Of a stretch of 60,902 nucleotides of DNA, positions 16,483 to 24,603 are shown in pieces. Positions within the stretch are counted from its first letter, which is position 1. Each line of letters begins with the position of its first letter. The DNA is from Saprospiraceae bacterium. GTDB taxonomy: Bacteria > Bacteroidota > Bacteroidia > Chitinophagales > Saprospiraceae. Under the pieces are notes generated by a model. The model was not told the DNA's origin. It saw only the letters and a list, made by a program, of their open reading frames with translations, and made no database searches. The stretch is from the NCBI GenBank assembly GCA_019694255.1, contig JAIBCI010000083.1, forward strand, positions 1-60,902, read 5' to 3'. A program made the position numbers and the translations under genes.

Positions 16483-19400
16483 TTATTGCAGGATCAGTTT
16501 CGCAGTGCTTGTTTTACCTGCGGAGATCGCTTGAATCAAGATGACTCCTTTAGGAAGATTTTCTGTTGTAAAAACAATCCTGCGTTGTCCATCCTGAACC
16601 TTCATGTTGGATAACAATTGTCCTTCGGTCGTCAACAGGCGAATCTCTTCCACTTTCTGAGAAGCAGGAAGAAATACTGTAAACTGTCCATTTGCCGGAT
16701 TCGGCAGGATGGTGACAGGTTGCTGCTGTTGCGGATTGGAAGTAGAAACAATTTTTTTGGAATCAACGAGTGTTCCTTTTCCTGGTGCAGGAACGCAAAT
16801 GGATTCGCCCAGAGAAGTAGTTACACACGCTTCTGAATTATAATATACCGGATTGATCAGTTCAAAATTATCAACGGTCCATCCGACATATTCTCCATTC
16901 GCAGGGATATTTGCTGCATCGTTTCCAAAACGAAAACGGAATACAAGTTTTTTGTTTCTGTAGTTATCCAGACTCAGTACGCTTGGAACAAAATTGGACT
17001 CTCTTCCGGTATAGCCCTTGTTTTTTGGAATAGCGATGGCGCTGTAATCAATATTGCCATTGTAAGGATTGATATCAAAACTGGCCGGATCAACCAGTGA
17101 AAAGGTTTGACCTCCGTCGCCGGACAGTTGAATGAATCCGCCGTCAATATTGTTTTCTGTATTGTATTTATGGAAGAACAGGAAAGCGACATCCTGATCT
17201 GGAACCGGAATCGGATTCAGATTCTGCAACTGTGCATCGGAAGCCGCAGCATTGTCCGCAGGAACCTGATATGCGTGTGAATCCCCTACGCCGATATCAG
17301 GGTTAAGGAACCAGTATATATTACCCTTGCTGACTTCAACCACATAATTATCTTCCGTAGTTGGACTCTCCAGATTATCAATCCACAAGGTGTTGCTGAA
17401 TTTGGCAGGGTCTGTTTTCACTTTGTACGTGATGATTTTGGTTTGCACAGAATCCATTGTCCCCAGGTCCCAGATGACCTCCGTCGCACTGGTCGATGCT
17501 GGTGCAATTGATGCGGATCCGCTTACATAGGTACAACCAGAGGGGATATGATCCGTTACCTTGACATTATTGATTTTCTGTGCGCGAAGATTTCTCACGT
17601 TGATGTTATAAGTAATTTCTGAGCCCGCTTTCACGAGTTGCGTAGCCGTTTTTTTAATTGAAGTGGTATTTGCACAAGTTGGAAAGCTTTCAAAATCTTC
17701 GGTCTCATCCCCGGCGGTATTGGTGTTACCCTGATTGGCATTAAAACCAACGCCGCGACGTGCAAATACATCCCAGATCAGGCACTGATTCTCACCGTTA
17801 TAATTCATACGATCCGCCTGCAAAATGGCGTTGCGTCCATCGACAAATCCTGGTCCGCACGGCTGCAGTTTCATACCGTCCATAACCAGCTGAATCGCTT
17901 TGTTGTTTCCGGCATTTTTATTACTGAAGCTTGGATCGTATCCGTATTTATCGGCCATCGCCCAATATAGATCCCATAGCATAGCTGCCCAAACTTCACC
18001 AATATCATGGGTCTCTGTACCCATATTGCGATAGGTAAATTCATTGATATTTATATTGGTCGTATAGGGTCTTCTTCTGATACCGACACCATCCAGTGGT
18101 GCTGCCAATGCATAGTTACCTATTCCGCGAACATCGGTTCCTTTATCTCCCTGTTTTGCTGTGGTGATCAGCGCAAAGAAATCGCTCCATCCCTCACCCA
18201 TGTTTTCAATATTGCCAAGGCAATTGGCATTGGCCGGACCACCGGTCAGACGGTTAGAGATACCGTGACCGTATTCGTGGGCGATGATGCCATTGTCAAA
18301 ATCACCGTCGAGACTATCCGGTCCTGAATTATTGTTCATAGGTGCCACGATGGTGATGACGCAGGTCCCGGAGTCAACGGCGCTTTTCAGTTTGGCGCAA
18401 GTGGAAGCGGTGATATAATAACTTGGAATGGTGACTTTACCACCATCAGCACCTCCAGACATCGAAACATTCTGATCATCGAATCCGCAGATGATCACAG
18501 CGACTGCCCCTGCATTTTGTGCATAGAACGCTTTAGATCCAAACTCACAAATACCCCGGTCGATGAGCACAATTTTGCCGGCTACTTTGCTCCCCTTCTG
18601 TGAATTTTTGCAACCCAGTTTCGGATCACTGCTGCCATCGTCAGACCATACAGCTTGTGCTGTGATTGGCGTTGTGGAGGGAGCAGAACCGAAAGCACCT
18701 CTTGTTGCGGATATATTTCCTGAAATTCTGGAAGGAGCATCAACGTTGACCTCACTGAGTGAGTTGGTCCACTGATACATTTGCATACGACCGTTGCTGC
18801 CATCTACCGGCGTAGAGAAATTGGCATTGTTGACGCCGGATCCATCCTGTGCCTCTGCATTGACGCGATCTGTTAGGCCACCTTTGCCGTAAGTGTTCGT
18901 CTGAAAGTTGCCTGCCGCTTCCGTAAAACCAAAACCATACGTAATATCATGCATCATATTGCACATATAGAAAAGGTTGGTCATGGCTGCTTTGGCGTAG
19001 TCAACCGGCTCTTTGGTGCGATCAAATGGAAAATCAAAATTAAGTGCCGCACCTCCGTCGGCGATCTCTAAATCCGCAGCATTATCTGCATTGCGGTCAA
19101 GATAAGCGTAGACATTATTTCCTCGTGTTCCGGTGTATTCCGGTGAGCCATCTGTTTTGGTGGTGTGCCAGCCGAATTTGGAAGCGATGGGATCAGCAGG
19201 ATTAGATACCAGCTGGCGGGGGCCATGGAGCGGACTTTCGGTCGGCAGAGGAATTACATTATATACAGCTGCACCATTGGTAACCGGGGCGGCTGACTCC
19301 ATTTTTTTTGATTCCTTAAATGTATGAAATGCTGCGTGGTGGCTTGTTTCGCGGCACTGATGGGGTGCTGCACGATCGCCAAAAGCACATTTGATGGTCA

Positions 19401-20019
19401 GGTTCTGTTCGCCAATCAGTTCTCCGGTCATGGCATCCACTCGTGCACTCCAGAAATCATTGCGTCCTACCAGTTCAAGGCTCAAATCCCAGGCGAGCCT
19501 GAGTTTATTTTCTTTGTTCAGAACATAACAGAGCTTAACTGGAATATCCGAATGGGTAAAGTTTGTTTTTTCAAAAAAACTATGGCTTCCCGAGCGACTG
19601 ATATTGGAAGGCAAAAGCGCATTTTCTACCTGATAATGTGTCAAAAGTTGCTTCAATGCCTGCAACTCCGAAAGCCTTGGTTTTGTTCCGTTAATTTTTG
19701 TAGATACGTCTCCTATAAACCGTGAAGGGCTGTCATAAATGTGTCCTTGCCTGTCTATGTGTACTGAGGTCACGGCATTAAAAATCGGAATACCTTTGTA
19801 CGTTTGCTGAAAGTAGAGATGCTCTACTCCGTTATGTTCGTCCTGATAACGATCAGAGACCAGCACATCAGAAAGGTCGGAAGAGACCAATCCCCAGGCT
19901 TTTTCCTGCGATTCCATAAATCGCATCGCCAGGTCAAGATTGGATTGCCTCTGGGCATTGACCGACACGCCAGTGCACAACACCGTAATAGTCAGTAAGT
20001 TAACTATATGATTTTTCAT
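16483..20019 (-). CDS. Secreted M36 (fungalysin) metallopeptidase with inserted PA domain and T9SS sorting domain
   Basis: This is a large secreted zinc protease of 1178 residues. A signal peptide (1-22) is followed by an FTP-type propeptide (about 30-210). The M36 catalytic domain starts near 270. It is interrupted by a protease-associated (PA) domain at about 425-560, just before the active site. The zinc motif is HEYGH at 581-585 and the third ligand is probably Glu609 in NMGEGWSDFF. A DUF11-type beta-sandwich lies around 800-890 (NINVRNLRAQKINNVKVTDH). A further beta-rich domain follows, and the C-terminus is a T9SS type A sorting domain (ILPNPANGQFTVFLP to KLILQ). A TAACTTTG promoter-like box lies upstream and a hairpin downstream. 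It is probably a nutritional extracellular protease. Confidence 0.93.
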   Translation of the reverse strand: MKNHIVNLLTITVLCTGVSVNAQRQSNLDLAMRFMESQEKAWGLVSSDLSDVLVSDRYQDEHNGVEHLYFQQTYKGIPIFNAVTSVHIDRQGHIYDSPSRFIGDVSTKINGTKPRLSELQALKQLLTHYQVENALLPSNISRSGSHSFFEKTNFTHSDIPVKLCYVLNKENKLRLAWDLSLELVGRNDFWSARVDAMTGELIGEQNLTIKCAFGDRAAPHQCRETSHHAAFHTFKESKKMESAAPVTNGAAVYNVIPLPTESPLHGPRQLVSNPADPIASKFGWHTTKTDGSPEYTGTRGNNVYAYLDRNADNAADLEIADGGAALNFDFPFDRTKEPVDYAKAAMTNLFYMCNMMHDITYGFGFTEAAGNFQTNTYGKGGLTDRVNAEAQDGSGVNNANFSTPVDGSNGRMQMYQWTNSLSEVNVDAPSRISGNISATRGAFGSAPSTTPITAQAVWSDDGSSDPKLGCKNSQKGSKVAGKIVLIDRGICEFGSKAFYAQNAGAVAVIICGFDDQNVSMSGGADGGKVTIPSYYITASTCAKLKSAVDSGTCVITIVAPMNNNSGPDSLDGDFDNGIIAHEYGHGISNRLTGGPANANCLGNIENMGEGWSDFFALITTAKQGDKGTDVRGIGNYALAAPLDGVGIRRRPYTTNININEFTYRNMGTETHDIGEVWAAMLWDLYWAMADKYGYDPSFSNKNAGNNKAIQLVMDGMKLQPCGPGFVDGRNAILQADRMNYNGENQCLIWDVFARRGVGFNANQGNTNTAGDETEDFESFPTCANTTSIKKTATQLVKAGSEITYNINVRNLRAQKINNVKVTDHIPSGCTYVSGSASIAPASTSATEVIWDLGTMDSVQTKIITYKVKTDPAKFSNTLWIDNLESPTTEDNYVVEVSKGNIYWFLNPDIGVGDSHAYQVPADNAAASDAQLQNLNPIPVPDQDVAFLFFHKYNTENNIDGGFIQLSGDGGQTFSLVDPASFDINPYNGNIDYSAIAIPKNKGYTGRESNFVPSVLSLDNYRNKKLVFRFRFGNDAANIPANGEYVGWTVDNFELINPVYYNSEACVTTSLGESICVPAPGKGTLVDSKKIVSTSNPQQQQPVTILPNPANGQFTVFLPASQKVEEIRLLTTEGQLLSNMKVQDGQRRIVFTTENLPKGVILIQAISAGKTSTAKLILQ

Positions 20020-20042
20020 TTTTGATAATTTTTAAAACTCGC

Positions 20043-20050
20043 CAAAGTTA
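20043..20050 (-). promoter_or_regulatory. Promoter -7 box of the M36 protease gene
   Basis: The minus strand reads TAACTTTG, a perfect TAnnTTTG box, 23 bp upstream of the protease start codon in the 48-bp divergent gap with rlmB. No exact TTTG -33 box is seen at the expected distance. Confidence 0.5.
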
Positions 20051-20067
20051 ATTGTTTTGTTAAAGTA

Positions 20068-20811
20068 ATGGAAAAGGAAAATTCGGATTGGATTATAGGC
20101 AAGAACGCACTACGGGAGGCAATCGCTGCTGAGAAAAAAATACAAAAAGTATATCTCAGTGAGACGCTTGAAAAAGAAACGCTGATCAGCTTGCGTAACC
20201 TTTGTCGCGAGGCAGATATTCCTGTACTCTCGGTTCCTAAGGCCAAGCTCGACAGTCTCAACAGAAGTCAGCATCAGGGCGTCCTGGCACTTATCAGCCC
20301 CGTAGAACTGTATCGCACCAGCGACCTCGCCGACCAGTTGAATGACCGTGGCCTGGTCCCCTGTCTGGCTGTACTGGATAGCGTGACCGATGTCCGTAAC
20401 TTCGGCGCCATCGCGCGTTCGGCGGAGGTATTTGGTATTCACGGGATTATCATTGGCACTAAAAATTCTGCACCGGTCAATCAGGAGTCTATTAAAAGTA
20501 GCGCCGGGGCCCTTCTCCGGATTCCGCTCTGCCGCGAGAATAATCTTACCCAGGCACTCCGGGATCTCAAACTCCGCGGATACAGGATTATCGGCGCTGA
20601 AGAGCGGGGCGAATGCGTGCCCGGCGATATGGATATGAATCAACCGCTCGTCATCGTGTTTGGAAGTGAAGGCGAAGGCATCAGCAGGGAACTTCGGTCG
20701 CTGATAGATGTTTTTGTCCGGATACCGCAGAAAGGAAAAGTTGCCTCGCTCAACGTGTCGGTCTCAGCAGCAATATTGTTTTACGAATGGATGAAGGGGC
20801 AAAGGGGTTAG
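20068..20811 (+). CDS. rlmB: 23S rRNA (guanosine-2'-O-)-methyltransferase RlmB (SpoU family)
   Basis: This enzyme 2'-O-methylates G2251 of 23S rRNA from S-adenosylmethionine. The N-terminal L30e-like substrate-binding domain (about residues 1-80: GKNALREAI, LSVPKAKLDSLNRSQHQGVLA) precedes the SPOUT knot domain. The three SpoU motifs are visible. They are DSVTDVRNFGAIARSAEVFG, VIVFGSEGEGISRELRS, and IPQKGKVASLNVSVSAAILF. The length of 247 residues is standard. The gene is divergent from the M36 protease and convergent with scpA. SpoU paralogues with tRNA targets exist, but the L30e domain and motif order favour RlmB. Confidence 0.93.
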   Translation: MEKENSDWIIGKNALREAIAAEKKIQKVYLSETLEKETLISLRNLCREADIPVLSVPKAKLDSLNRSQHQGVLALISPVELYRTSDLADQLNDRGLVPCLAVLDSVTDVRNFGAIARSAEVFGIHGIIIGTKNSAPVNQESIKSSAGALLRIPLCRENNLTQALRDLKLRGYRIIGAEERGECVPGDMDMNQPLVIVFGSEGEGISRELRSLIDVFVRIPQKGKVASLNVSVSAAILFYEWMKGQRG

Positions 20812-20893
20812 TTCTATAATGGCACAGGCCACGCCCATTTCCTTCGGTAAAGATTTGCGCCAACAAACGAATTGGTATTTCTCAAAGAGCCAC

Positions 20894-20924
20894 GATTAGT
20901 CATCACGTGAACTAATCCCGAATT
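20894..20924. repeat. Copy of a dispersed palindromic repeat between rlmB and scpA
   Basis: The convergent gap carries GATTAGT (20894-20900) and ACTAATC (20911-20917) as an inverted pair. The sequence 20910-20924 is the reverse complement of AATTCGGGATTAGTT, which also occurs within 34846-34860. Similar copies are near 38558-38618 and 42865-42962. Confidence 0.55.
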
Positions 20925-20925
20925 G

Positions 20926-21723
20926 TTATTCTTCCTCCGTTCTGTCTACTGCCGTAGCCTCCGGATCCATCTCGCTCTCTTCGCTTTCTTCCAGATAAAA
21001 TGAATTGATCTCGCCTCCCTGCACCAGTTTTATTTTTTGCAGGTTGATCAGATCGAGCATGGCGAGGAAGGTGACAATCGCATGGATCCTGTTTTCGCAG
21101 GTCTCAAAAATGGTTACAAAATCTACTTTTCTGCCTCCGGTTATCTTGTCGAGGATCACTTTCTGCTGGTCTGCGATCTCATATTTATAATCAAAGATCC
21201 GGTGTACGACTTCCTTCGGACGGTCCAGCTTTTCGGTAATCCGCTGAAATACCTTGAGGAGGTTAAACAGGCTGAGCGTCTCCCACTCTGCATCGACGAG
21301 GGCCTTTTGCGAAAGCAGTTCAAATTCCTTTTTGAGATTGCCTCGGGTCAGCCTGAACGACTGGTCATCCTCCATATCGGACATCTGCCCGATCACGTCC
21401 TTGATGGCTTTGTATTCAATCAGTTTCTGTACGAGCTCACGACGAGGGTCGATCTCCTGATTGTTTTCGTCGAGTTCCTTGCGCGGAATCAGCATTTTTG
21501 CCTTGATCCGAATCAATGTTGCCGCTACCAGTATGAATTCGCTGGCCAGATCCAGGTTGAGGGATTCTATATGACGAATGTAGTCCAGAAAGTCCTCGGT
21601 TATTTTCGCTATGGGAATATCGTGAATATCGAGTTCATCCCTTTCAATAAAGAATAGCAGAAGGTCGAAAGGACCTTCAAACTGGTCTATTTTGATCGTA
21701 TAACCTTTGTCCTGCGCCTGCAT
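20926..21723 (-). CDS. scpA: Segregation and condensation protein A
   Basis: ScpA is the kleisin subunit that bridges the SMC heads and ScpB in the bacterial condensin. The N-terminal kleisin signature is clear: KIDQFEGPFDLLLFFIERDELDIHDIPIAKIT, then FILVAATLIRIKAKMLIP. The C-terminal winged-helix region (TFLAMLDLINLQKIKLVQGGEINSFYL) binds the SMC head. The protein has 265 residues and an acidic C-terminal tail (SEESEMDPEATAVDRTEEE). No scpB is adjacent. It converges on rlmB and diverges from the methyltransferase gene at 21807. Identification is firm. Confidence 0.95.
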   Translation of the reverse strand: MQAQDKGYTIKIDQFEGPFDLLLFFIERDELDIHDIPIAKITEDFLDYIRHIESLNLDLASEFILVAATLIRIKAKMLIPRKELDENNQEIDPRRELVQKLIEYKAIKDVIGQMSDMEDDQSFRLTRGNLKKEFELLSQKALVDAEWETLSLFNLLKVFQRITEKLDRPKEVVHRIFDYKYEIADQQKVILDKITGGRKVDFVTIFETCENRIHAIVTFLAMLDLINLQKIKLVQGGEINSFYLEESEESEMDPEATAVDRTEEE

Positions 21724-21806
21724 AGGGAGCGCGAAGGTACTTCAATAACAGATGTTTTCAGCAGACAAGGGCCTCCAAAATCTGTCATTTGGTGTAGATT
21801 TACCGC

Positions 21807-22541
21807 ATGGGTGACGGTCAACTTCCAGGACGTTTGCTGCTTTTGCCAGTACCGCTCAGCGGAGGACAGATAGATCAACTGAGTGGGGTTGTGCTCGAAC
21901 AGTTTCGTCAGACCCGGTATTTCCTTGCAGAACGCCCCAAAACCGCGCGTCAGGTTCTGAAAGCAATTGACCACCCTTTACCCCAGTCTCAGCTCGAGGT
22001 TCGCGAAATCAGCGCCGACGAGCCGGAAGAAGACTTACAATGGATGCGGCCTTTACTAGCGGAAGGACATGACATCGGAATCATGTCTGAAGCCGGTCTT
22101 CCCTGCATTGCAGATCCGGGGCATCTACTTGTCCTTGGCGCACACCGGCGAGGTATACGGGTGCTGAGTTATCCGGGGCCAAATTCGATGCTTATGGCGC
22201 TGATGGCTTCCGGACTCAATGGTCAGCGATTTTGTTTTCACGGTTACCTTCCACGCAAAAAGGATGAGTTGCAAAAAAAACTTCACGATTTGGGCAAACT
22301 TTGTCTTCATCAGCCGGTATCGCAGATCTGGATGGAGACACCGTACCGCAATCTCTCGATGATGAGTGCAGCAACAGCGAATCTCCCGGGTCAGCTAACC
22401 CTTTCCGTCAGCGTTCAGTTGGGTACACCTTTGCAACAATCTCTTACCCGCACGGTCAAACAATGGAAGGAGATCCCTTTTGATTTTATTGCAGACGTAC
22501 CTGCAATTTTTGTTTTGGGAAACACAGAACGCTCCGATTGA
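21807..22541 (+). CDS. SAM-dependent methyltransferase of the tetrapyrrole methylase family (RsmI-related)
   Basis: This is a 244-residue protein of the tetrapyrrole (corrin/porphyrin) methylase fold, in a Bacteroidota subgroup related to RsmI, the 16S rRNA C1402 2'-O-methyltransferase. Diagnostic segments are LLLLPVPLSGG near the start, RYFLAERPKTARQVLK, the SAM-site loop IGIMSEAGLPCIADPG, and SYPGPNSMLMALMASGLNGQRFCFHGYLP. It is shorter than RsmI and may not share the same substrate, so no gene symbol is given. It is divergent from scpA with an 83-bp gap. The next gene, the VIT1 fusion, starts 81 bp downstream. Confidence 0.85.
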   Translation: MGDGQLPGRLLLLPVPLSGGQIDQLSGVVLEQFRQTRYFLAERPKTARQVLKAIDHPLPQSQLEVREISADEPEEDLQWMRPLLAEGHDIGIMSEAGLPCIADPGHLLVLGAHRRGIRVLSYPGPNSMLMALMASGLNGQRFCFHGYLPRKKDELQKKLHDLGKLCLHQPVSQIWMETPYRNLSMMSAATANLPGQLTLSVSVQLGTPLQQSLTRTVKQWKEIPFDFIADVPAIFVLGNTERSD

Positions 22542-22622
22542 CCATCCAGAGTCAGTATGTAATTTTCCGTGTAGAGTGGTGATCTTTTGCTAAATTGCAA
22601 TGAGCAAAAAAAATTAAATTAT

Positions 22623-23723
22623 ATGAAAGATATCATGAAAGGTGTTCAGACAGAAGTGGATGCGAGTTATCTGTATCAATTGCTGGCAAGCAAGGAAGAA
22701 GATCCTGTCGTGGCCAAAGTATTCGCTGAAATGAGCCTGATTGAGAAGTCCCATGCCGAGAGTTTTTTACGTCATCATCAGCTCGAGCATATGACTTTTC
22801 CGGGGCCCTCCTGGCGCGCCAGATTGCTGGGTACAATTGGAAAAATATTTGGGTACGATTATATCCTTGGCGTCTTGCTGGACACCGAAAAAAGTCTGTC
22901 CAATTCAGCCATTCAGGCCCGTAAAAAAACGCAAACCCGCTCTTCCTTGTCGGACACTGCCCATGTCAAGATCCTTGAAAACATCATGAATGCTGAGGAG
23001 CGCAATTCGCAGAGTAATATCGCCCGGTTTGAGCGCAGACATCGCTCCATCGGAGGCAATGCTTTACGCGCCGCGGTGCTCGGTGGCAATGACGGATTGA
23101 TTAGTAATTTCAGTCTGGTGATGGGTGTTGCAGGCGCCACCGGTGGACGCCATGAGGTACTGTTGACAGGTATTGCCGGGCTGCTTGCAGGCGCACTTTC
23201 TATGGCCATGGGTGAATGGATTTCGGTCAAAAGTTCGCAGGAATTATATGAAAACCAGATGGAACTGGAGATGGAAGAGCTGGAGACAAATCCTGAAGGG
23301 GAAGAAAAAGAACTGGCGCTGATTTATATGACCAAAGGTATTCCGGAGGAAAACGCTCGAAGCATGGCCAAGGACATCATAGCCGACAAGGAACACGCAC
23401 ATGAAGTACTTGTCAGGGAAGAACTTGGCATCAACGCCGAAGAACTCAAGGGTTCTGCAATGGAAGCAGCACTTTCCTCATTTGGAATGTTTGCTATTGG
23501 TGCGATCATACCTGTTGCGCCTTTCTTTTTTGTTCAGGGCCAGACCGGAATACTTTGGTCCGTGATGATGAGTGTTATTGGATTATTTTTAATTGGTTCG
23601 GCGATTACACTTTTTACCGGAAAGAATGTATGGTATTCAGGATTTCGTCAGATACTTTTTGGATTGTCTGCCGCTGCCGTGACGTTTTTGATCGGTCACT
23701 GGATCGGGGTTTCTATCGGTTGA
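22623..23723 (+). CDS. Erythrin-VIT1 fusion: ferritin-like domain plus CCC1/VIT1 iron/manganese transporter (MbfA-like)
   Basis: This 366-residue protein joins a rubrerythrin-type ferritin-like domain to a VIT1/CCC1 membrane transporter. The N-terminal half (residues 1-135) has helical E-x-x-Y/E-x-x-H elements (EVDASYLYQLLASKEED, MSLIEKSHAESFL), which suggest a di-iron centre. From about 145 comes the VIT1 domain: NALRAAVLGGNDGLISNFSLVMGVAGA, then TGIAGLLAGALSMAMGEWISVKSSQE, then three C-terminal membrane segments. In Rhizobiales this architecture (MbfA) exports iron and protects against peroxide, so a metal-detoxification role is plausible here. The ATG at 22623 was chosen because the ferritin-like domain starts immediately after it; a TTG 36 bp upstream is in frame but adds an unlikely Asn/Cys-rich stretch. 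Confidence 0.88.
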   Translation: MKDIMKGVQTEVDASYLYQLLASKEEDPVVAKVFAEMSLIEKSHAESFLRHHQLEHMTFPGPSWRARLLGTIGKIFGYDYILGVLLDTEKSLSNSAIQARKKTQTRSSLSDTAHVKILENIMNAEERNSQSNIARFERRHRSIGGNALRAAVLGGNDGLISNFSLVMGVAGATGGRHEVLLTGIAGLLAGALSMAMGEWISVKSSQELYENQMELEMEELETNPEGEEKELALIYMTKGIPEENARSMAKDIIADKEHAHEVLVREELGINAEELKGSAMEAALSSFGMFAIGAIIPVAPFFFVQGQTGILWSVMMSVIGLFLIGSAITLFTGKNVWYSGFRQILFGLSAAAVTFLIGHWIGVSIG

Positions 23724-24036
23724 TTAAACCCTCACTTCAGTAAAAAATGATGGATAAATATGAATACCTGCGAAAGGTCAAATTAACACATATAATCAAT
23801 TATGTTCTGAACACTGCCAAAGTCTAGGCAATTAATCAAATCTGTTTTGATCTGATTTCAGTAATTTTAAACTAGAAATGGATTCTAAGCACAATAGGTA
23901 AGAAGAGAGCCAATAGATGATTCATCTAAGTTAATGATGATTGTAAGTTCCTTTTATTTTACCTTGTTGAATGGAGAATCTCAATAATATGAAAGTTATA
24001 TGGCAGCATGATCGCAAGTATAATATAAAGCCACGT
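23724..24036. other. Intergenic region of about 310 bp, nothing recognised
   Basis: AT-rich DNA between the VIT1-fusion gene and the DUF2442 gene. No plausible protein, RNA or terminator hairpin is seen. Confidence 0.5.
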
Positions 24037-24297
24037 TCATTTATTTGCATGTTCCAATTGCAGTTCTTTTGCCAGTTGATATAGATATTCTGGAGCAAAA
24101 TCCGCTCCGTTTGGCCACTCAAGAGTCCAGCTATTAATACTAAATTGTTTGAAGAATGATTCTTCTTTTAGTGGTTCAAATACAGGACCCTTTAACAAAT
24201 TTTCTAAATCTACAATGCCTTCAGTCATACCATTAAATAAAATTTTGATCTTATATCGTTTAATGTACTCTGCTTTTGTAACCCATACTAATTCCAT
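24037..24297 (-). CDS. DUF2442 domain protein
   Basis: This 86-residue protein matches DUF2442: an N-terminal beta-strand region with YKIKILFNGMTEGIVDLENLLKG, PVFEPLKEESFFKQFSIN, and the C-terminal signature TLEWPNGADFAPEYLYQLA. The function of the family is not established. It is commonly encoded next to a DUF4160 protein and the pair has been suggested to act like a toxin-antitoxin module, but this is not proven. Here the upstream DUF4160 reading frame ends 5 bp before this start and is broken by a nonsense codon, so this gene may be an orphaned partner. The protein itself appears intact. Confidence 0.85.
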   Translation of the reverse strand: MELVWVTKAEYIKRYKIKILFNGMTEGIVDLENLLKGPVFEPLKEESFFKQFSINSWTLEWPNGADFAPEYLYQLAKELQLEHANK

Positions 24298-24302
24298 ATA
24301 TT

Positions 24303-24560
24303 TTAATTTAATGGTTCGATTTTATTAGGGCTTAGGCCATTTTGGCATTTTTCCCAATTCAATAATAATTCTTTTTTATGTAATTCCATCCATTCAAAAA
24401 GTAATTTCAAGGCGCTTTTTGGCATGAATCCTTAGACAATCTCGTCATTGATATCAACAACTACCTTATAGTCTCCATATGTCACATGAAAATGAGGAGG
24501 GTTGTGTTCATTGAAGAACATGAATATAACAAGTCCATAAAATCTCGAAATTTCAGGCAT
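24303..24560 (-). pseudogene. DUF4160 gene interrupted by an in-frame TAA
   Basis: Translating the minus strand from ATG at 24560-24558 gives a typical DUF4160 N-terminus: MPEISRFYGLVIFMFF, then NEHNPPHFHVTYGDYKVVVD. Codon 43 is TAA (24434-24432). The same frame then resumes with GFMPKSALKLLFEWMELHKK, matching the family's C-terminal half, and ends at a second TAA (24305-24303). There is no frameshift, so a single base change explains the break. The full frame would encode 85 residues. An internal ATG two codons after the stop (MPKSALK) could restart translation of the C-terminal half. A sequencing error is the main alternative. The DUF2442 gene follows after 5 bp. Confidence 0.85.
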
Positions 24561-24603
24561 TCGTACAAAAATACTACAAAATAAATATTTCTATGAGGTA
24601 TAA

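Noticed and set aside
24432-24434. Programmed read-through or recoding at the DUF4160 TAA
   Set aside because: TAA is not a selenocysteine or pyrrolysine codon and no recoding element is seen; a nonsense mutation or sequencing error is simpler.
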